DNA of 64,000 nt from Mesorhizobium tianshanense (GCF_007830515.1 NZ_VLKT01000026.1:1-64000), one strand, 5' to 3'. Positions 45,014 to 54,120 are shown, counted from the stretch's first letter. Made by a program: numbers and translations. The notes: generated by a model from the sequence alone, not told the origin.

Positions 45014-46183
45014 TTAAAATTTGCGGACGCCGGCTCGCCACACGGCTTTGACAAGCGGCGAATTGGCTACGAGCCCAACACGAATCAAGTCGGCGCGAAG
45101 TCCGGAAGCGATCCGGCCACGGTCATCAAACCCGAAAACCGTGGCTGGGCGACTAGTGACGAGCGACACTGCTGTGGCGAGCGGCAACCCTACCTGCTTG
45201 TGCAAGATGAATGCTGCTGACAGGAGACTTGAAGGAACGTAGTCGGAGCAGAGAATCTGCACGTGTCCTGACAGGCAACGCTCCCGCATTGAGATATAGC
45301 CCGCGTGCGAACGCCCGTTCACCACGTTGGGGGCTCCCGCAATCACCAGCATGCCCTCCTCGCGGGCTGCCTCCATTGCCTCTTCCGTGATGGGGAATTC
45401 GCTCAGCGTCATGCCGAGCGCGACAGCCTCGGCAATATGGGCCCTGGTCGTGTCGTCGTGACTCGAGAAAGGAATTTTCCGTGCCTTGCACTCGCGAGCA
45501 AGCCATTCGCGATTGTGGCCGACAACCTCCAGCGATGACCCTTTGATGACCAGCGCTTCGACCTCATCTTCTTTTCTGCCGCGCCTTAGCATCATGCTTC
45601 GGAATCGCTGGGGATCCCGTTCAACGCTCTCGTCCAAGAAGGAGATGAAACGTAACCTGTCGCCTTCCAGGTGGGGTGTCACAAGTCCTATGAGATCCCC
45701 ATCTTCGAGATCACATCGAAGATGAAGAAAATGATCGACTGCCAGAGCGCCATTTGCCTCTGCGGTCCGAATGCCGCCGAGCATGTGCTCAAGCAGAGCG
45801 CGCCGATAGTCGGTGTGGACGTTTCCAGCACAGATTGAATCGAAGACTGTCGTGATCCCTGAGGCGATAAGGCCGCGGTCATAGTTTACCACGGCCTCTA
45901 TCGCGTTCCACACGACGCCTGGTCGAGGAACCGTGTGTTTTTCGAGATTGTCCGTATGGACGTCAATAAGACCCGGAAGCAAAAAGTCGCCGTTGAGGTC
46001 AACAGCATTGTCCGATCGTGATACGGACGGCTCTACACCTATGATCAGACCATCCTCGACGTGAACAGTTCCGAGAAATACATCATCCTCGCCAACAATC
46101 ATTGCGTTTGTCAGGATGAGATTGGTGCCTCTGCCTGGGCGGCCCGAAATGCGCTCCAGCGCTGCATGTGCAAGTTCATTCAT
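45014..46183 (-). CDS. phnM: PhnM, ribose-1-methylphosphonate triphosphate diphosphatase
   Basis: A 389-residue amidohydrolase-fold protein. It removes diphosphate from 5-triphospho-ribose-1-phosphonate in the C-P lyase pathway. Marks: LILTNAMIVGEDDVFLGTVH at the N-terminus, the metal-binding GLIDVHTDNLEKHTVPRPGV, the central DHFLHLRCDLE, SSHDDTTRAHI and the late ILCSDYVPSSLLSAAF. I start it at the ATG at 46183 (MNELAHAALERI). The frame is open 47 codons further up, but that part resembles a remnant of an ABC ATPase. It heads a reverse-strand unit with the hydrolase gene, divergent from phnF. Confidence 0.9.
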   Translation of the reverse strand: MNELAHAALERISGRPGRGTNLILTNAMIVGEDDVFLGTVHVEDGLIIGVEPSVSRSDNAVDLNGDFLLPGLIDVHTDNLEKHTVPRPGVVWNAIEAVVNYDRGLIASGITTVFDSICAGNVHTDYRRALLEHMLGGIRTAEANGALAVDHFLHLRCDLEDGDLIGLVTPHLEGDRLRFISFLDESVERDPQRFRSMMLRRGRKEDEVEALVIKGSSLEVVGHNREWLARECKARKIPFSSHDDTTRAHIAEAVALGMTLSEFPITEEAMEAAREEGMLVIAGAPNVVNGRSHAGYISMRERCLSGHVQILCSDYVPSSLLSAAFILHKQVGLPLATAVSLVTSRPATVFGFDDRGRIASGLRADLIRVGLVANSPLVKAVWRAGVRKF

Positions 46184-46261
46184 TTTCTTTGAGCTCGGTC
46201 TTGGGGTCCAAACGGCCTGGCTGCCGCCGCGAGCTGGCGCCGCGAGCCGGCGCCTGGTCCA

Positions 46262-46334
46262 GGCGCCAATGTCCAGTGAGACGTCGCGCAGGACCGACAG
46301 GGCCGAAGGATTTGACGATGCCACTCAATGCCAC
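46262..46334 (-). pseudogene. Short ABC-transporter ATPase remnant before phnM
   Basis: In two adjacent frames the reverse strand reads ALSGIVKSFGPV and then SVLRDVSLDIGA, together the usual first strand of an ABC ATPase (..V.KSFGpv.vL.dVsl.i..G). Nothing of the Walker region remains. Probably the start of a lost sugar- or phosphonate-type transporter gene; the match is only about 25 residues. Confidence 0.4.
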
Positions 46335-46469
46335 ACCACTGATTGCGGAGCGACCTTCCAAATGCGCTGACCCAACTGGATGCGGGCTCTGTGCGCCAAA
46401 GGCTTGAGAACTCAATCTATAGGGTCTCATCAGCGCATTGACCTTCTCGCCGCCGCCTTCCTGAGGCAC

Positions 46470-46975
46470 CGACGAAATGCACTATGCGAGTGACAGCAGA
46501 GCGAAGAACCTTAGATGACCTGCGAACTCATCCGTTCGAGGAGCGTTTTCGCTGCACTCTGTTAAGGGTGAGACTCACACAAACTGCATGCCAACGCTTT
46601 GGCATTGAATCTGTCGTGCCAATTGCCCTAGTGTTGCCTTCCGACTACGAGGTCCGCGCGGACTCTAAAGCTCGGTCTATGCGAGCCGGGACCGCGATTT
46701 AGGGACGGCAAACTCGCGCGAGACGTGCAACTTCCGGCGAATGAAGAACTCTGTGCGCCAATACACGATCCGACGGGCCACCCCGCGGTCGCGATTTTGT
46801 CGGAACGAAGCCGCTGACCTCCGATGGGCCGAAAAGCCGGTTCGCAACTTTTCTCGGGAGCACTCAGAATGACAGTCCGTTGGAATTCGCTCAAATGAGC
46901 CGGGTGAGGACGAGCCAAGCCGTGGCGACTGACGCCGCATTGCCTGCCAGAATGGAAGTTGAACTGGGTCGAGAA
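46470..46975. promoter_or_regulatory. Upstream region of phnF, divergent from phnM
   Basis: No supported gene in about 500 bp; an ATG-started frame at 46484 has no family signal. PhnF or PhoB sites should be sought here. I see no clear Pho box (CTGTCAT direct repeats). Confidence 0.35.
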
Positions 46976-47728
46976 ATGAGCAAGAACGCCCCACCGATGT
47001 TGAGCCAAACTGGACAGCGACGCGCCGCAGCAACTCTATGGAGGTCCGTGTATCTAGGACTGGAAAGGGATATATTGAAGGGCGAGTTTGCGCCCGGCAC
47101 GCAGCTCCCTACAGAAAGCGAGTTCGCCAACCGATTTCGGGTCCACCGGCACACGGTGCGAAGGGCTCTGCAGGCGCTTCAAGAGCGGGATCTGATCCGC
47201 ATTGAGCACGGTCGTGGCAGCTTCGTCCGAGAACGAGTCATACCACTGCCCTATGGTCGCAGAACGCGATTCACTGCCGCTCTCAGCGATGTGCAGGATG
47301 GCGGCTCTCGACACTTTCTTGGTGCCTCAAAGCGCAAAGCGACACGCCCGATCGCGGCCAGACTTCAAATCGTTCCGGGTCAGACGGTACAGCACATCGA
47401 GACCCTCACGCGCGTTGCTGGCAGACCCGTGTCGATTGCGTCGAAGTATTTTCCTCTACCCCGTTTTAGTGGGATTGACGCCCTGTATGAGAGGCTAGGG
47501 TCGGCGACCCAGTCATTGCGAGAATTGGGCGTTTCCGACTTTACGCGTGCCGAAAGTCGGATCTCGGCAATCATGCCGACACGGCGGGAGGCTGAACTGC
47601 TTGAGCAGCCGCGCGGACGACCGGTCGTCTTCGTTACGAACCTTACGGTCGACGAGCACAGCGTTCCGATTCAACTTTCATACACGCGTGTTTCAACGCT
47701 TTGGGTCGAACTCCAGCTAAAATTTTGA
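46976..47728 (+). CDS. phnF: PhnF, GntR-family regulator of phosphonate genes
   Basis: A 250-residue GntR/HutC-type repressor. Residues ~22-85 are the winged helix (ERDILKGEFAPGTQLPTESE, FRVHRHTVRRALQALQERDL, IRIEHGRGSFV). Residues ~100-245 form the UTRA effector domain (HFLGASKRKATRPIAARLQI, YFPLPRFSGIDALYERLG, ISAIMPTRREAELLEQPRGR). It is expected to sense a phosphonate or phosphate-related ligand and control phn genes. I choose ATG 46976 because the decayed second phnF has the same AAATGAGC start context; 32 further codons upstream are open. Confidence 0.88.
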   Translation: MSKNAPPMLSQTGQRRAAATLWRSVYLGLERDILKGEFAPGTQLPTESEFANRFRVHRHTVRRALQALQERDLIRIEHGRGSFVRERVIPLPYGRRTRFTAALSDVQDGGSRHFLGASKRKATRPIAARLQIVPGQTVQHIETLTRVAGRPVSIASKYFPLPRFSGIDALYERLGSATQSLRELGVSDFTRAESRISAIMPTRREAELLEQPRGRPVVFVTNLTVDEHSVPIQLSYTRVSTLWVELQLKF

Positions 47729-48370
47729 TGTGGGACCAATTTTACGAGCATGCCAGCGCGATCGCGTCAACAAAGCGATCCGCGTGGCTGGGGTCGACGG
47801 CAAAGGGAAAGCGGCAACTCTGACGCGACAAATGAGCGGTAGCACCAAAGGTCCATCGGGCGCGACCGGTATCATCACACGAGAGCGGCGCGGTGCCACA
47901 ACTTTGTGGAAGTCAGTCTATCTGGAACTGGAACAAGATATATTGAAAGGTAGGTTTCCGCTCGGATCGCAACTCCCAACTGAAAGCGAGCTGGCGGAAC
48001 AGTATCGGGTTCATCGCCATACTGTGCGAAGAGCCCTTCACACGCTTCGGGAGCGGGATCTAATTCGAATCGAGCACGGACGCGGCAGTTTCGTTCGCGA
48101 ACGCGTCGTGCCGTTGCCCATTGGCCGAAGGACGCGCTTCACTGCCGCCCTGAGCGATGTACAGGATGGCGGCACTCGACACACTATCTGGGTGCCTCAA
48201 AGCGCAAAGCGACGCGCGCGATCGCCCACAAGCTACAGATCGTTCCGGGTCAGACTGTCCAGCACATTGAGACGCTCACGCGAATCGCGGGTAAGCCTGC
48301 ATCAGTCGCGCGTCCAATTATTTCCCGCTTCTGCAGTGAACCCCTCGGGCTGGACCACCAAGCCATCGAA

Positions 48371-49169
48371 CTAAGCCGCCTTCTGGGCGAGTTGGATTTC
48401 AAATTCCTCTGGTGTTCGATAGCCAAGGGCTGAGTGCAGCCTCTTCGAATTGTAGATCTCTTCGATGAACCTCGGCAATCGTTCGGCCACATCGGCAAAG
48501 CTGTCGTAGCCAGCCACATAGACGTCCTCGACCTTCAAGGTCTTCATGAAGCTCTCGGCCTGCGCATTGTGGTAGGGATTGCCGATCGCGCTCATGGAGC
48601 CGCGCAGGCCGGCCGCTTCGAGTGCTCTTCGGTAGGTCTCGGACGCATATTGGCACCCGCGGTCGGTGTGGTGGATGCAGCCTGATGACGGTCTCCTGCT
48701 TGTCAGAGCGGAGCGCAAGGCTGCGAGCGCCAATGGCGTGTCGAGCCGTCGCGACAAGGCGTAGCCGACGACCTTGCGACTGCAGGCATCGAGAATGACA
48801 GCAAGATAGCAGAAGCCGGTGGGCAATTCGGATGTATGTGAAATCGGCAACCCAGACCGTGTTGGGCCGATCCGGGATCACATTGCGGTAGAGGTTCGGG
48901 TAGATCGGCGAATCGTGGCTGCTGTCGGTCGTGCGCACGTAGCGCCTCCGCGGCTTGATTCCCAAGCCTGCCGCCCTCATCACCCGAGCTACGCGCTTGT
49001 GGTTGACGAGATGACCGCGCCTGCGCAACTCGTGGGTCACCCGCCGATAGCCATAGCAGGGCAGTTCGTCCTGGATATCCTCGATGAGGGTGACGAGGTC
49101 CACGTCCGAGAGTTTGGGTGTTTTGGTCGACGCGCGGTAGTAGAAGGTGCTTCTCGGCAGATCGATCAC
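48371..49169 (-). pseudogene. IS3-family transposase OrfB with one-base insertion
   Basis: Starts at GTG 49169 (VIDLPRSTFYYRASTKTPKL), through CYGYRRVTHELRRRGHLVNH and TVWVADFTYIRIA. There GCCCACC replaces the expected GCCACC near 48830, so the frame leaves the gene; the correct frame continues as TGFCYLAVILDACSRKVVGY with HTDRGCQYAS, NAQAESFMKTLKVE and ends YRTPEEFEIQLAQKAA at 48371. All three acidic catalytic residues (D in VADFT, D in HTDRG, E in AESF) are present but divided between frames. The position is far from the orfA-orfB junction, so it is not the programmed shift. Confidence 0.85.
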
Positions 49170-49552
49170 TTGACACCCCCGTCTGATGGAACAGGCCGCG
49201 GGCCGGTGACGATGAAGGATCTCTCGCTGTCGCCGGCGATCGGTTGGCGCGGCGTTTTTTTGGCAAGGTCCAGTTCCATCGTGAGTTGGCCGACCTTGCG
49301 CTCGAGAGCGGCGATCCGAGCCTCGTATTCAGCGATACCGCTGGCCTCAGCCTCCTCGTCATTCAGTTCGCCCCGATCGAACTGTGTCAGCCAAAGCTGG
49401 ATGAGGTTGGCAGAGACGCTATACGTGCGCTGGGCATCGCGGCGCCCGATGACGCCGCCGCGGATGTCTTGGCAAAGCTGTAATTTGAATTGCGTCGAGT
49501 GCCGACGGTATGGACCTCGTGACTTCATGAGCCTTCTCCGTTCAAGGCCCAT
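49166..49552 (-). CDS. IS3-family transposase OrfA
   Basis: A 128-residue protein: basic N-terminus MKSRGPYRRHSTQFKLQLCQ, a helix-turn-helix (RRDAQRTYSVSANLIQLWLT) and a leucine-zipper-like region (AEYEARIAALERKVGQLTME) that mediates OrfA-OrfAB contacts. Its stop overlaps the orfB GTG start by 4 bases (GTGA), so the usual IS3 programmed -1 shift would occur in this overlap zone. Intact. Confidence 0.88.
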   Translation of the reverse strand: MGLERRRLMKSRGPYRRHSTQFKLQLCQDIRGGVIGRRDAQRTYSVSANLIQLWLTQFDRGELNDEEAEASGIAEYEARIAALERKVGQLTMELDLAKKTPRQPIAGDSERSFIVTGPRPVPSDGGVK

Positions 49553-49872
49553 CGAACGTATCAGTTTTCAGATCCTGGTGGTCCAGCCCGAGGGGTTCAC
49601 TGCATTCCACGATTCAATGGAATTGAGTTTTATACGAGAAGCTCTCGTCGACTATCCAGGCACTGTGTGAGGGTGTCCCAGACTTTACGCGATCTGAAAG
49701 TCGATTTTCAGCGATTATGCCAACGCGGCGTGACGCCGAGCTACTTGAGCAGCCCGGGGGGCGTCCGGTCGTTTTCGTCACGAACATCAACGTCGATGAG
49801 CACAACGTGCCGATTCAACTTTCGCATACACGCGTTTCAACCCTTTGGGTCGAGCTCCAGCTGAAATTCTGA

Positions 49873-50220
49873 TGCCTGCCCGCTGCTCCGCCCTGAAAGC
49901 GATTGGCTGGCTACATTTCCGTTCGGCATGCGGAAAAACCGACGTAAAGCGCAGACATCTCGTCCATTCGTCTAGATCGAGTCATTCCCGGGTCACAGCG
50001 ACCACGCAAAGAGTGCGGCGTGTGTTCTCAAACTGACCCCATTGGTGACTGCGTGAATTCCATTTCTATTCAACGGTGCCGTATTCGTTGGCGGATTTCC
50101 CGAAAAAGGTCCGCACGATCCGGCAATCCAGGTGACCTGCACCGTGTCGGGCTCCGTATCGATGCGTCTCACGCGGCAACGCCGTCGCCGCGAAATGCCA
50201 AATAGAGCCGCCCCGAAGCA
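49873..50220. promoter_or_regulatory. Upstream region of the phnGHIJKL operon
   Basis: About 350 bp without supported gene. It should contain the operon promoter and perhaps the PhnF operator; no clear palindrome or Pho box was found by eye. Confidence 0.35.
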
Positions 50221-50688
50221 ATGGACGCCGATACACCCCACGATTCCAACCGCCAGCGCTCAGATTGGATGAGCGTGCTGGCGCGAGCCGAGCCGCAAGA
50301 CATAGACAACCTTTGGGAGCCTCGAGACAAGCCGCTCTCCTTCGAATGGTTGCACAAGCCCGAGACTGGCCTGGTCATGGTGCAGGGTCGAGCAGGCGGC
50401 ACCGGCGATGCCTTCAACCTTGGCGAAATGACGGTGACGCGTTGTACACTGCGTCTCGCCGGCGGCTGGATTGGGTATGCCTACGTCAAGGGAAGAGATC
50501 ACAATCATGCCGAACGGGCCGCGCTTTTGGATGCCCTCTTGCAGCAGGCGGAACGACGAGGGCGCCTATTCAGCAGCGTGATTGAGCCCCTGCGGTCAAT
50601 CCAGAAGGCCCGACAGGAGCAGCGCAGCCGCAAGGCGGCCTCGACCAAAGTCGAGTTCTTCACGGTCGCGCGAGGAAGCCAGAAATGA
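50221..50688 (+). CDS. phnG: PhnG, C-P lyase core subunit
   Basis: A 155-residue PhnG: RSDWMSVLARAEPQDIDNLW, PETGLVMVQGRAGGTGDAFN, LGEMTVTRCTLRLAGGWIGY, YVKGRDHNHAERAALLDALL. PhnG joins PhnH, PhnI and PhnJ in the core complex and helps PhnI couple the phosphonate to ATP ribose. First gene of a tightly packed operon; the next gene overlaps by 4 bp. A second, divergent phnG lies at 59461-59880. Confidence 0.92.
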   Translation: MDADTPHDSNRQRSDWMSVLARAEPQDIDNLWEPRDKPLSFEWLHKPETGLVMVQGRAGGTGDAFNLGEMTVTRCTLRLAGGWIGYAYVKGRDHNHAERAALLDALLQQAERRGRLFSSVIEPLRSIQKARQEQRSRKAASTKVEFFTVARGSQK

Positions 50689-51296
50689 CGGCAGAACTCT
50701 CAGACCTTAAAACGCGTCTCAGACCCTGTTTCGACGATCCCGTTTGCGATAGTCAGGCGGCGTTTCGAGCGCTGATGAACGCAATCGCCTATCCCGGCCG
50801 CATCGAGTTGGTGAATCGACTCCGGGATGCACCGCCGCCCCTGCATGCCGCGACGGCTACCCTATGCCTCACGCTTGCTGATTTCGAGACGCCGCTCTGG
50901 ATCGATCCTCACCTTGCTTCGACTGATGTCCTTGCCTGGCTGCAATTTCATTGCCGAGCCCCCATCGTGACCTCGCCAAAGGACGCCCGGTTCGTCCTAG
51001 CAGATTGTAGGAGCCAGGTTCCTCATCTCGACGAACTTCATCCAGGTGAGGTTGAGTATCCCGAACGATCATCGACGCTGATCCTGCAAGTCGCTTCTCT
51101 ATCTGGCAGGGAGGGGGTTCGTTGGACAGGACCTGGAATTAACGGGACGACCACCGCGCGAATTAGCACTCTTCCTCGTTGGTTCTGGGCGGAATGGGCG
51201 ATGAACTCCGAGCTCTACCCGCTGGGGGCCGACGTCATCTTCGCCTCCGGCGAAGCAATAGTCGGACTGCCACGATCAGTTCGTGTGGAGGCATAG
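50685..51296 (+). CDS. phnH: PhnH, C-P lyase core subunit
   Basis: A 203-residue PhnH: FDDPVCDSQAAFRALMNAIA, YPGRIE, then TATLCLTLADFETPLWID, HCRAPIVTSPKDARFVLADC, PEPG-like EYPERSSTLILQV and the LTGPGI-type VRWTGPGI. The ATG overlaps the phnG stop (ATGA) and the stop is directly followed by phnI. PhnH belongs to the PLP-transferase-like fold without the cofactor, as a structural subunit. Confidence 0.9.
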   Translation: MTAELSDLKTRLRPCFDDPVCDSQAAFRALMNAIAYPGRIELVNRLRDAPPPLHAATATLCLTLADFETPLWIDPHLASTDVLAWLQFHCRAPIVTSPKDARFVLADCRSQVPHLDELHPGEVEYPERSSTLILQVASLSGREGVRWTGPGINGTTTARISTLPRWFWAEWAMNSELYPLGADVIFASGEAIVGLPRSVRVEA

Positions 51297-52397
51297 ATGG
51301 CCTATGTTGCAGTCAAGGGTGGCGAGCAGGCCATCATCAATTCTCACCGATTGATCGCGGAGACACGGCGCGGCAATCGGGCCGTGCCCGAACTCGACAT
51401 TGATCAGATCAGCGAGCAGTTCGGGCTCGCGGTCGACCGCGTGATGACCGAAGGCTCCATATACGACAGGGAGCTTGCCGCGCTTGCCCTGAAACAAGCT
51501 CAGGGCGATTCAGTTGAAGCGATTTTCCTGTTGCGCGCCTTTCGCACCACACTGCCGCGCATCGCGATATCCAGACCGATAGACACTGGAACCATGGCCG
51601 TCCGACGGCGCATCTCGGCAACCTTTAAAGACATACCAGGCGGTCAAGTTCTGGGGCCAACCTACGACTATACCCATCGCCTGCTTGACTTTTCCCTCGC
51701 AGAGAAAAGCGACCCCGATTTTGTTGCGCCGGTCGCTGAAGAGCCGCTGGACGACAATGCACCAGGCGTCATCGAAATGCTTGGCGGCGAGGGTTTGATC
51801 GAACAGGAGACGCGGTCAAGAGAGGACACGGCTGCTTTCGATCTCACGCGCTCGCCCATGCGGCTACCTGCCGGGCGCGATCAGCGCCTGCAAAACCTTG
51901 CACGCGGAGATGAAGGCTTCCTATTGGGAATAGCCTATTCGACCATACGTGGATATGGGGCCACTCATCCCTTCGTCGGGGAACTTCGGCTCGGTGAGGT
52001 GTCGGTCACCATTGTTCCAGAAGACCTCGGTTTCGCGATCGAAATTGGTGAGATCACCGTTACCGAGTGCCAGATGATCAATCAGTTTCGCGGCACGACG
52101 GAAGCTGGGCCAAAGTTCACAAGAGGCTACGGGTTGACGTTCGGCCATTGCGAACGAAAGGCACTGGCGATGGCTCTTGTCGACCGAGCAATGCGGGCGC
52201 GTGAACTTGGCGAGGATGTTCGGTACGTCGCTCAGGACGACGAATTCGTGTTGTCACATTCTGACAGCGTCGAAGCGACCGGCATGGTCACCCACTACAA
52301 GCTTCCACACTACGTTGACTTCCACGCGGAAGTGCAGCTCGTAAGACGGCTCCGCGCCGCATACGAGGCTGCTTGTTCGCGGGCGGCGGCAGAATGA
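51297..52397 (+). CDS. phnI: PhnI, C-P lyase core nucleosidase subunit
   Basis: A 366-residue protein of full family length. Opening MAYVAVKGGEQAIINSHRLI, then FGLAVDRVMTEGSIYDRELA, LLRAFRTTLPRIAISRP, RRISATFKDIPGGQVLGPTY, and the C-terminal GYGLTFGHCERKALAMALVD. PhnI with PhnG, H and L displaces adenine from MgATP to attach the phosphonate to ribose. The phnJ start overlaps its stop (ATGA). Confidence 0.93.
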   Translation: MAYVAVKGGEQAIINSHRLIAETRRGNRAVPELDIDQISEQFGLAVDRVMTEGSIYDRELAALALKQAQGDSVEAIFLLRAFRTTLPRIAISRPIDTGTMAVRRRISATFKDIPGGQVLGPTYDYTHRLLDFSLAEKSDPDFVAPVAEEPLDDNAPGVIEMLGGEGLIEQETRSREDTAAFDLTRSPMRLPAGRDQRLQNLARGDEGFLLGIAYSTIRGYGATHPFVGELRLGEVSVTIVPEDLGFAIEIGEITVTECQMINQFRGTTEAGPKFTRGYGLTFGHCERKALAMALVDRAMRARELGEDVRYVAQDDEFVLSHSDSVEATGMVTHYKLPHYVDFHAEVQLVRRLRAAYEAACSRAAAE

Positions 52398-53314
52398 AAC
52401 GCGCCTCCACTCGACCTGCACAGGGCTACAACTTTGCGTACCTGGACGAGCAGACCAAGCGGATCATCCGCCGGACGCTGCTGAAGGCGCTATCCATTCC
52501 CGGCCATCAGGTCCCCTTCGGCGGTCGCGAAATGCCGCTCGCCTATGGTTGGGGAACCGGCGGCATACAGGTGACCGCAAGCATCATCGGCCCCGAGGAT
52601 ACGTTGAAGGTCATCGACCAAGGCGCGGACGATACGACCAACGCGGTCTCAATCAGGCGCTTCTTCGAGATCGTTACTGGCGTCGCCACCACTGAGCGCG
52701 CGGAAGAAGCTAACATCATTCAGACGCGCCACCGCATTCCCGAAACGCCTCTCCAGGAGGGTCAGATCATAGTGTATCAGGTTCCCCAACCGGAACCGCT
52801 GCGCAAGATCGAACCGCGCGAAACCGAAACGCGCAAGATGCACAGCTATGCCGAGTACGGTGCCATGCAAGTGGCGCTCTACGAGGACATTGCTCGCTTC
52901 GGGTATATCGCGAAGACATACGATTACCCTACGCTGGTTAACGCCCGCCACCTGATGTCACCGTCGCCGATTCCGAAGTTCGACAATCCGAAGATGGAGA
53001 GCAGCCCGGCGATCCAGTTGTTCGGTGCGGGCCGCGAGAAGCGGATCTACGCCGTGCCGCCCTATACGAGCGTGAGGAGCCTCGACTTCGACGATCATCC
53101 CTTCGAAGTGCAGAAATGGGAGCAGTGCTGCGCACTCTGCGGTTCGACGACGTCCTACCTCGACGAGGTGATCACTGACGATAACGGCGGACACATGTTC
53201 GTCTGCTCCGACACGGATTTCTGCAACACGCGGCAGCGCGAGCAGGCGCAAGCCGGCGAGGCGGACGACTCCGCGCCTCCCACGGCACTCGCCGCGACGG
53301 AGATCCCGTCATGA
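52394..53314 (+). CDS. phnJ: PhnJ, carbon-phosphorus lyase (radical SAM-type)
   Basis: A 306-residue protein that cleaves the C-P bond of ribose 1-phosphonate 5-phosphate by radical chemistry. The key cysteines are present: CALC near residue 248 and VCSDTDFC near 272, matching the three [4Fe-4S] ligands and the thiyl-radical cysteine of the E. coli enzyme. Other family blocks: GYNFAYLDEQTKRIIRRTLL, GREMPLAYGWGTGGIQ, QTRHRIPETPL and SPSPIPKFDNPKM. I use ATG 52394, which overlaps the phnI stop, rather than an in-frame ATG 21 bp earlier. Confidence 0.95.
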   Translation: MKRASTRPAQGYNFAYLDEQTKRIIRRTLLKALSIPGHQVPFGGREMPLAYGWGTGGIQVTASIIGPEDTLKVIDQGADDTTNAVSIRRFFEIVTGVATTERAEEANIIQTRHRIPETPLQEGQIIVYQVPQPEPLRKIEPRETETRKMHSYAEYGAMQVALYEDIARFGYIAKTYDYPTLVNARHLMSPSPIPKFDNPKMESSPAIQLFGAGREKRIYAVPPYTSVRSLDFDDHPFEVQKWEQCCALCGSTTSYLDEVITDDNGGHMFVCSDTDFCNTRQREQAQAGEADDSAPPTALAATEIPS

Positions 53315-54108
53315 CCGCGCTTCGCAAGCTTGCGCCTCGGCAGGCGCTTCTGGAGGTTTCGGGCGTCTCGAAGTCGTATGGCGGCCAGGTCGGTTGTGTG
53401 GATGTGTCGTTCGCGATCTATCCCGGCGAAGTGCTTGGCGTTGTCGGCGAGAGTGGGTCAGGCAAGTCGACGCTGCTGGCCTGCCTTTCGGGCCGGCTTG
53501 CGCCTGACGCCGGCGCGATCGTCTACGATATGAACGACCGCGGTCCGGTCGACATCCTGTCGCTGTCGGAACCGGAGCGCCGGCGGCTGGCGCGCACCGA
53601 CTGGGGCATCGTCCACCAGAACCCGCGCGATGGGCTGCGCATGGATGTCAGCGCCGGCGGCAACATCGGCGAGCGGCCGATGGCGATTGGCGCCCGTCAC
53701 TACGGCAACCTCCGGACTGAGGCGCAGGACTGGCTGGAAAAGGTCGAGATCGATCTCGCCCGCACCGACGACAAGCCGAGAACCTTCTCGGGCGGCATGC
53801 AGCAGCGTCTGCAGATTGCACGTAACCTTGTGACCAAGCCCCGTCTCGTCTTCATGGACGAGCCCACCGGCGGACTGGATGTCTCCGTGCAGGCCAGGCT
53901 GCTCGACCTGCTGCGAGGGCTTGTCCGCGAACTCGGCATCGCCGCCATCATCGTCACGCATGACCTTGCGGTGGTACGTCTGCTTGCCGACCGGCTGATG
54001 GTGATGCAGCGCGGCCGCGTCATCGAGCAGGGCTTGACCGATCAGGTGCTCGACGATCCGCACCATCCCTACACCCAGTTGCTCGCCTCGTCGGTCTTGC
54101 AGGTCTGA
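53311..54108 (+). CDS. phnK: PhnK, ABC-type ATPase bound to the C-P lyase core
   Basis: A 265-residue ABC ATPase: LEVSGVSKSYGGQVGCVDVS, Walker A GESGSGKSTLLAC near residue 52, signature FSGGMQQRLQIARN near 160, Walker B RLVFMDEPTGGLDVS, and switch VTHDLAVV. PhnK docks on PhnJ and its ATP cycle opens the core complex. Start overlaps the phnJ stop by 4 bp. Confidence 0.93.
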   Translation: MTALRKLAPRQALLEVSGVSKSYGGQVGCVDVSFAIYPGEVLGVVGESGSGKSTLLACLSGRLAPDAGAIVYDMNDRGPVDILSLSEPERRRLARTDWGIVHQNPRDGLRMDVSAGGNIGERPMAIGARHYGNLRTEAQDWLEKVEIDLARTDDKPRTFSGGMQQRLQIARNLVTKPRLVFMDEPTGGLDVSVQARLLDLLRGLVRELGIAAIIVTHDLAVVRLLADRLMVMQRGRVIEQGLTDQVLDDPHHPYTQLLASSVLQV

Positions 54109-54120
54109 GGCGGAAAAGGA

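Larger units (their letters stand above)
48332..49604 (-). mobile_element. IS3-family insertion sequence with 29-bp perfect terminal inverted repeats
   Basis: The ends TGCAGTGAACCCCTCGGGCT... (48332-48360) and its exact reverse complement (49576-49604) are 29-bp perfect inverted repeats with TG...CA termini. They are flanked by TTC (48329-48331) and TTC (49605-49607), a 3-bp target duplication. Length 1273 bp. It encodes orfA (49552-49166) and a frameshifted orfB. Removing the element and one TTC restores the YFPLPRF reading frame of the host phnF paralogue, which fixes the boundaries well. Confidence 0.93.
47832..49872 (+). pseudogene. phnF: Second phnF, frameshifted and split by an IS3-family element
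   Basis: A paralogue of the phnF just upstream (e.g. LPTESELAEQYRVHRHTVRR, RIEHGRGSFVRERVVPLP). After GGTRH the frame is lost near 48183, then continues as QIVPGQTVQHIETLTRIA. At 48331 the gene is interrupted by an IS. After 49604 it resumes with PRFNGIE, then LYEKLSS, DFTRSESRFSAIMPTRRDAE and LLEQPGG, finishing LSHTRVSTLWVELQLKF with TGA at 49870. If the IS and one TTC duplicate are removed, the sequence reads YFPLPRFNGIE without a gap. At least two frameshifts are independent of the insertion. Confidence 0.88.

Noticed and set aside
46484..46702. A 72-codon frame upstream of phnF
   Set aside because: No ribosome-binding site and no family pattern; it occupies the expected regulatory region.
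48820..48840. Reading the orfB break as programmed frameshifting
   Set aside because: IS3 programmed shifting takes place at the orfA-orfB overlap near 49169, not within the catalytic core, and no slippery A-rich heptamer is present here.
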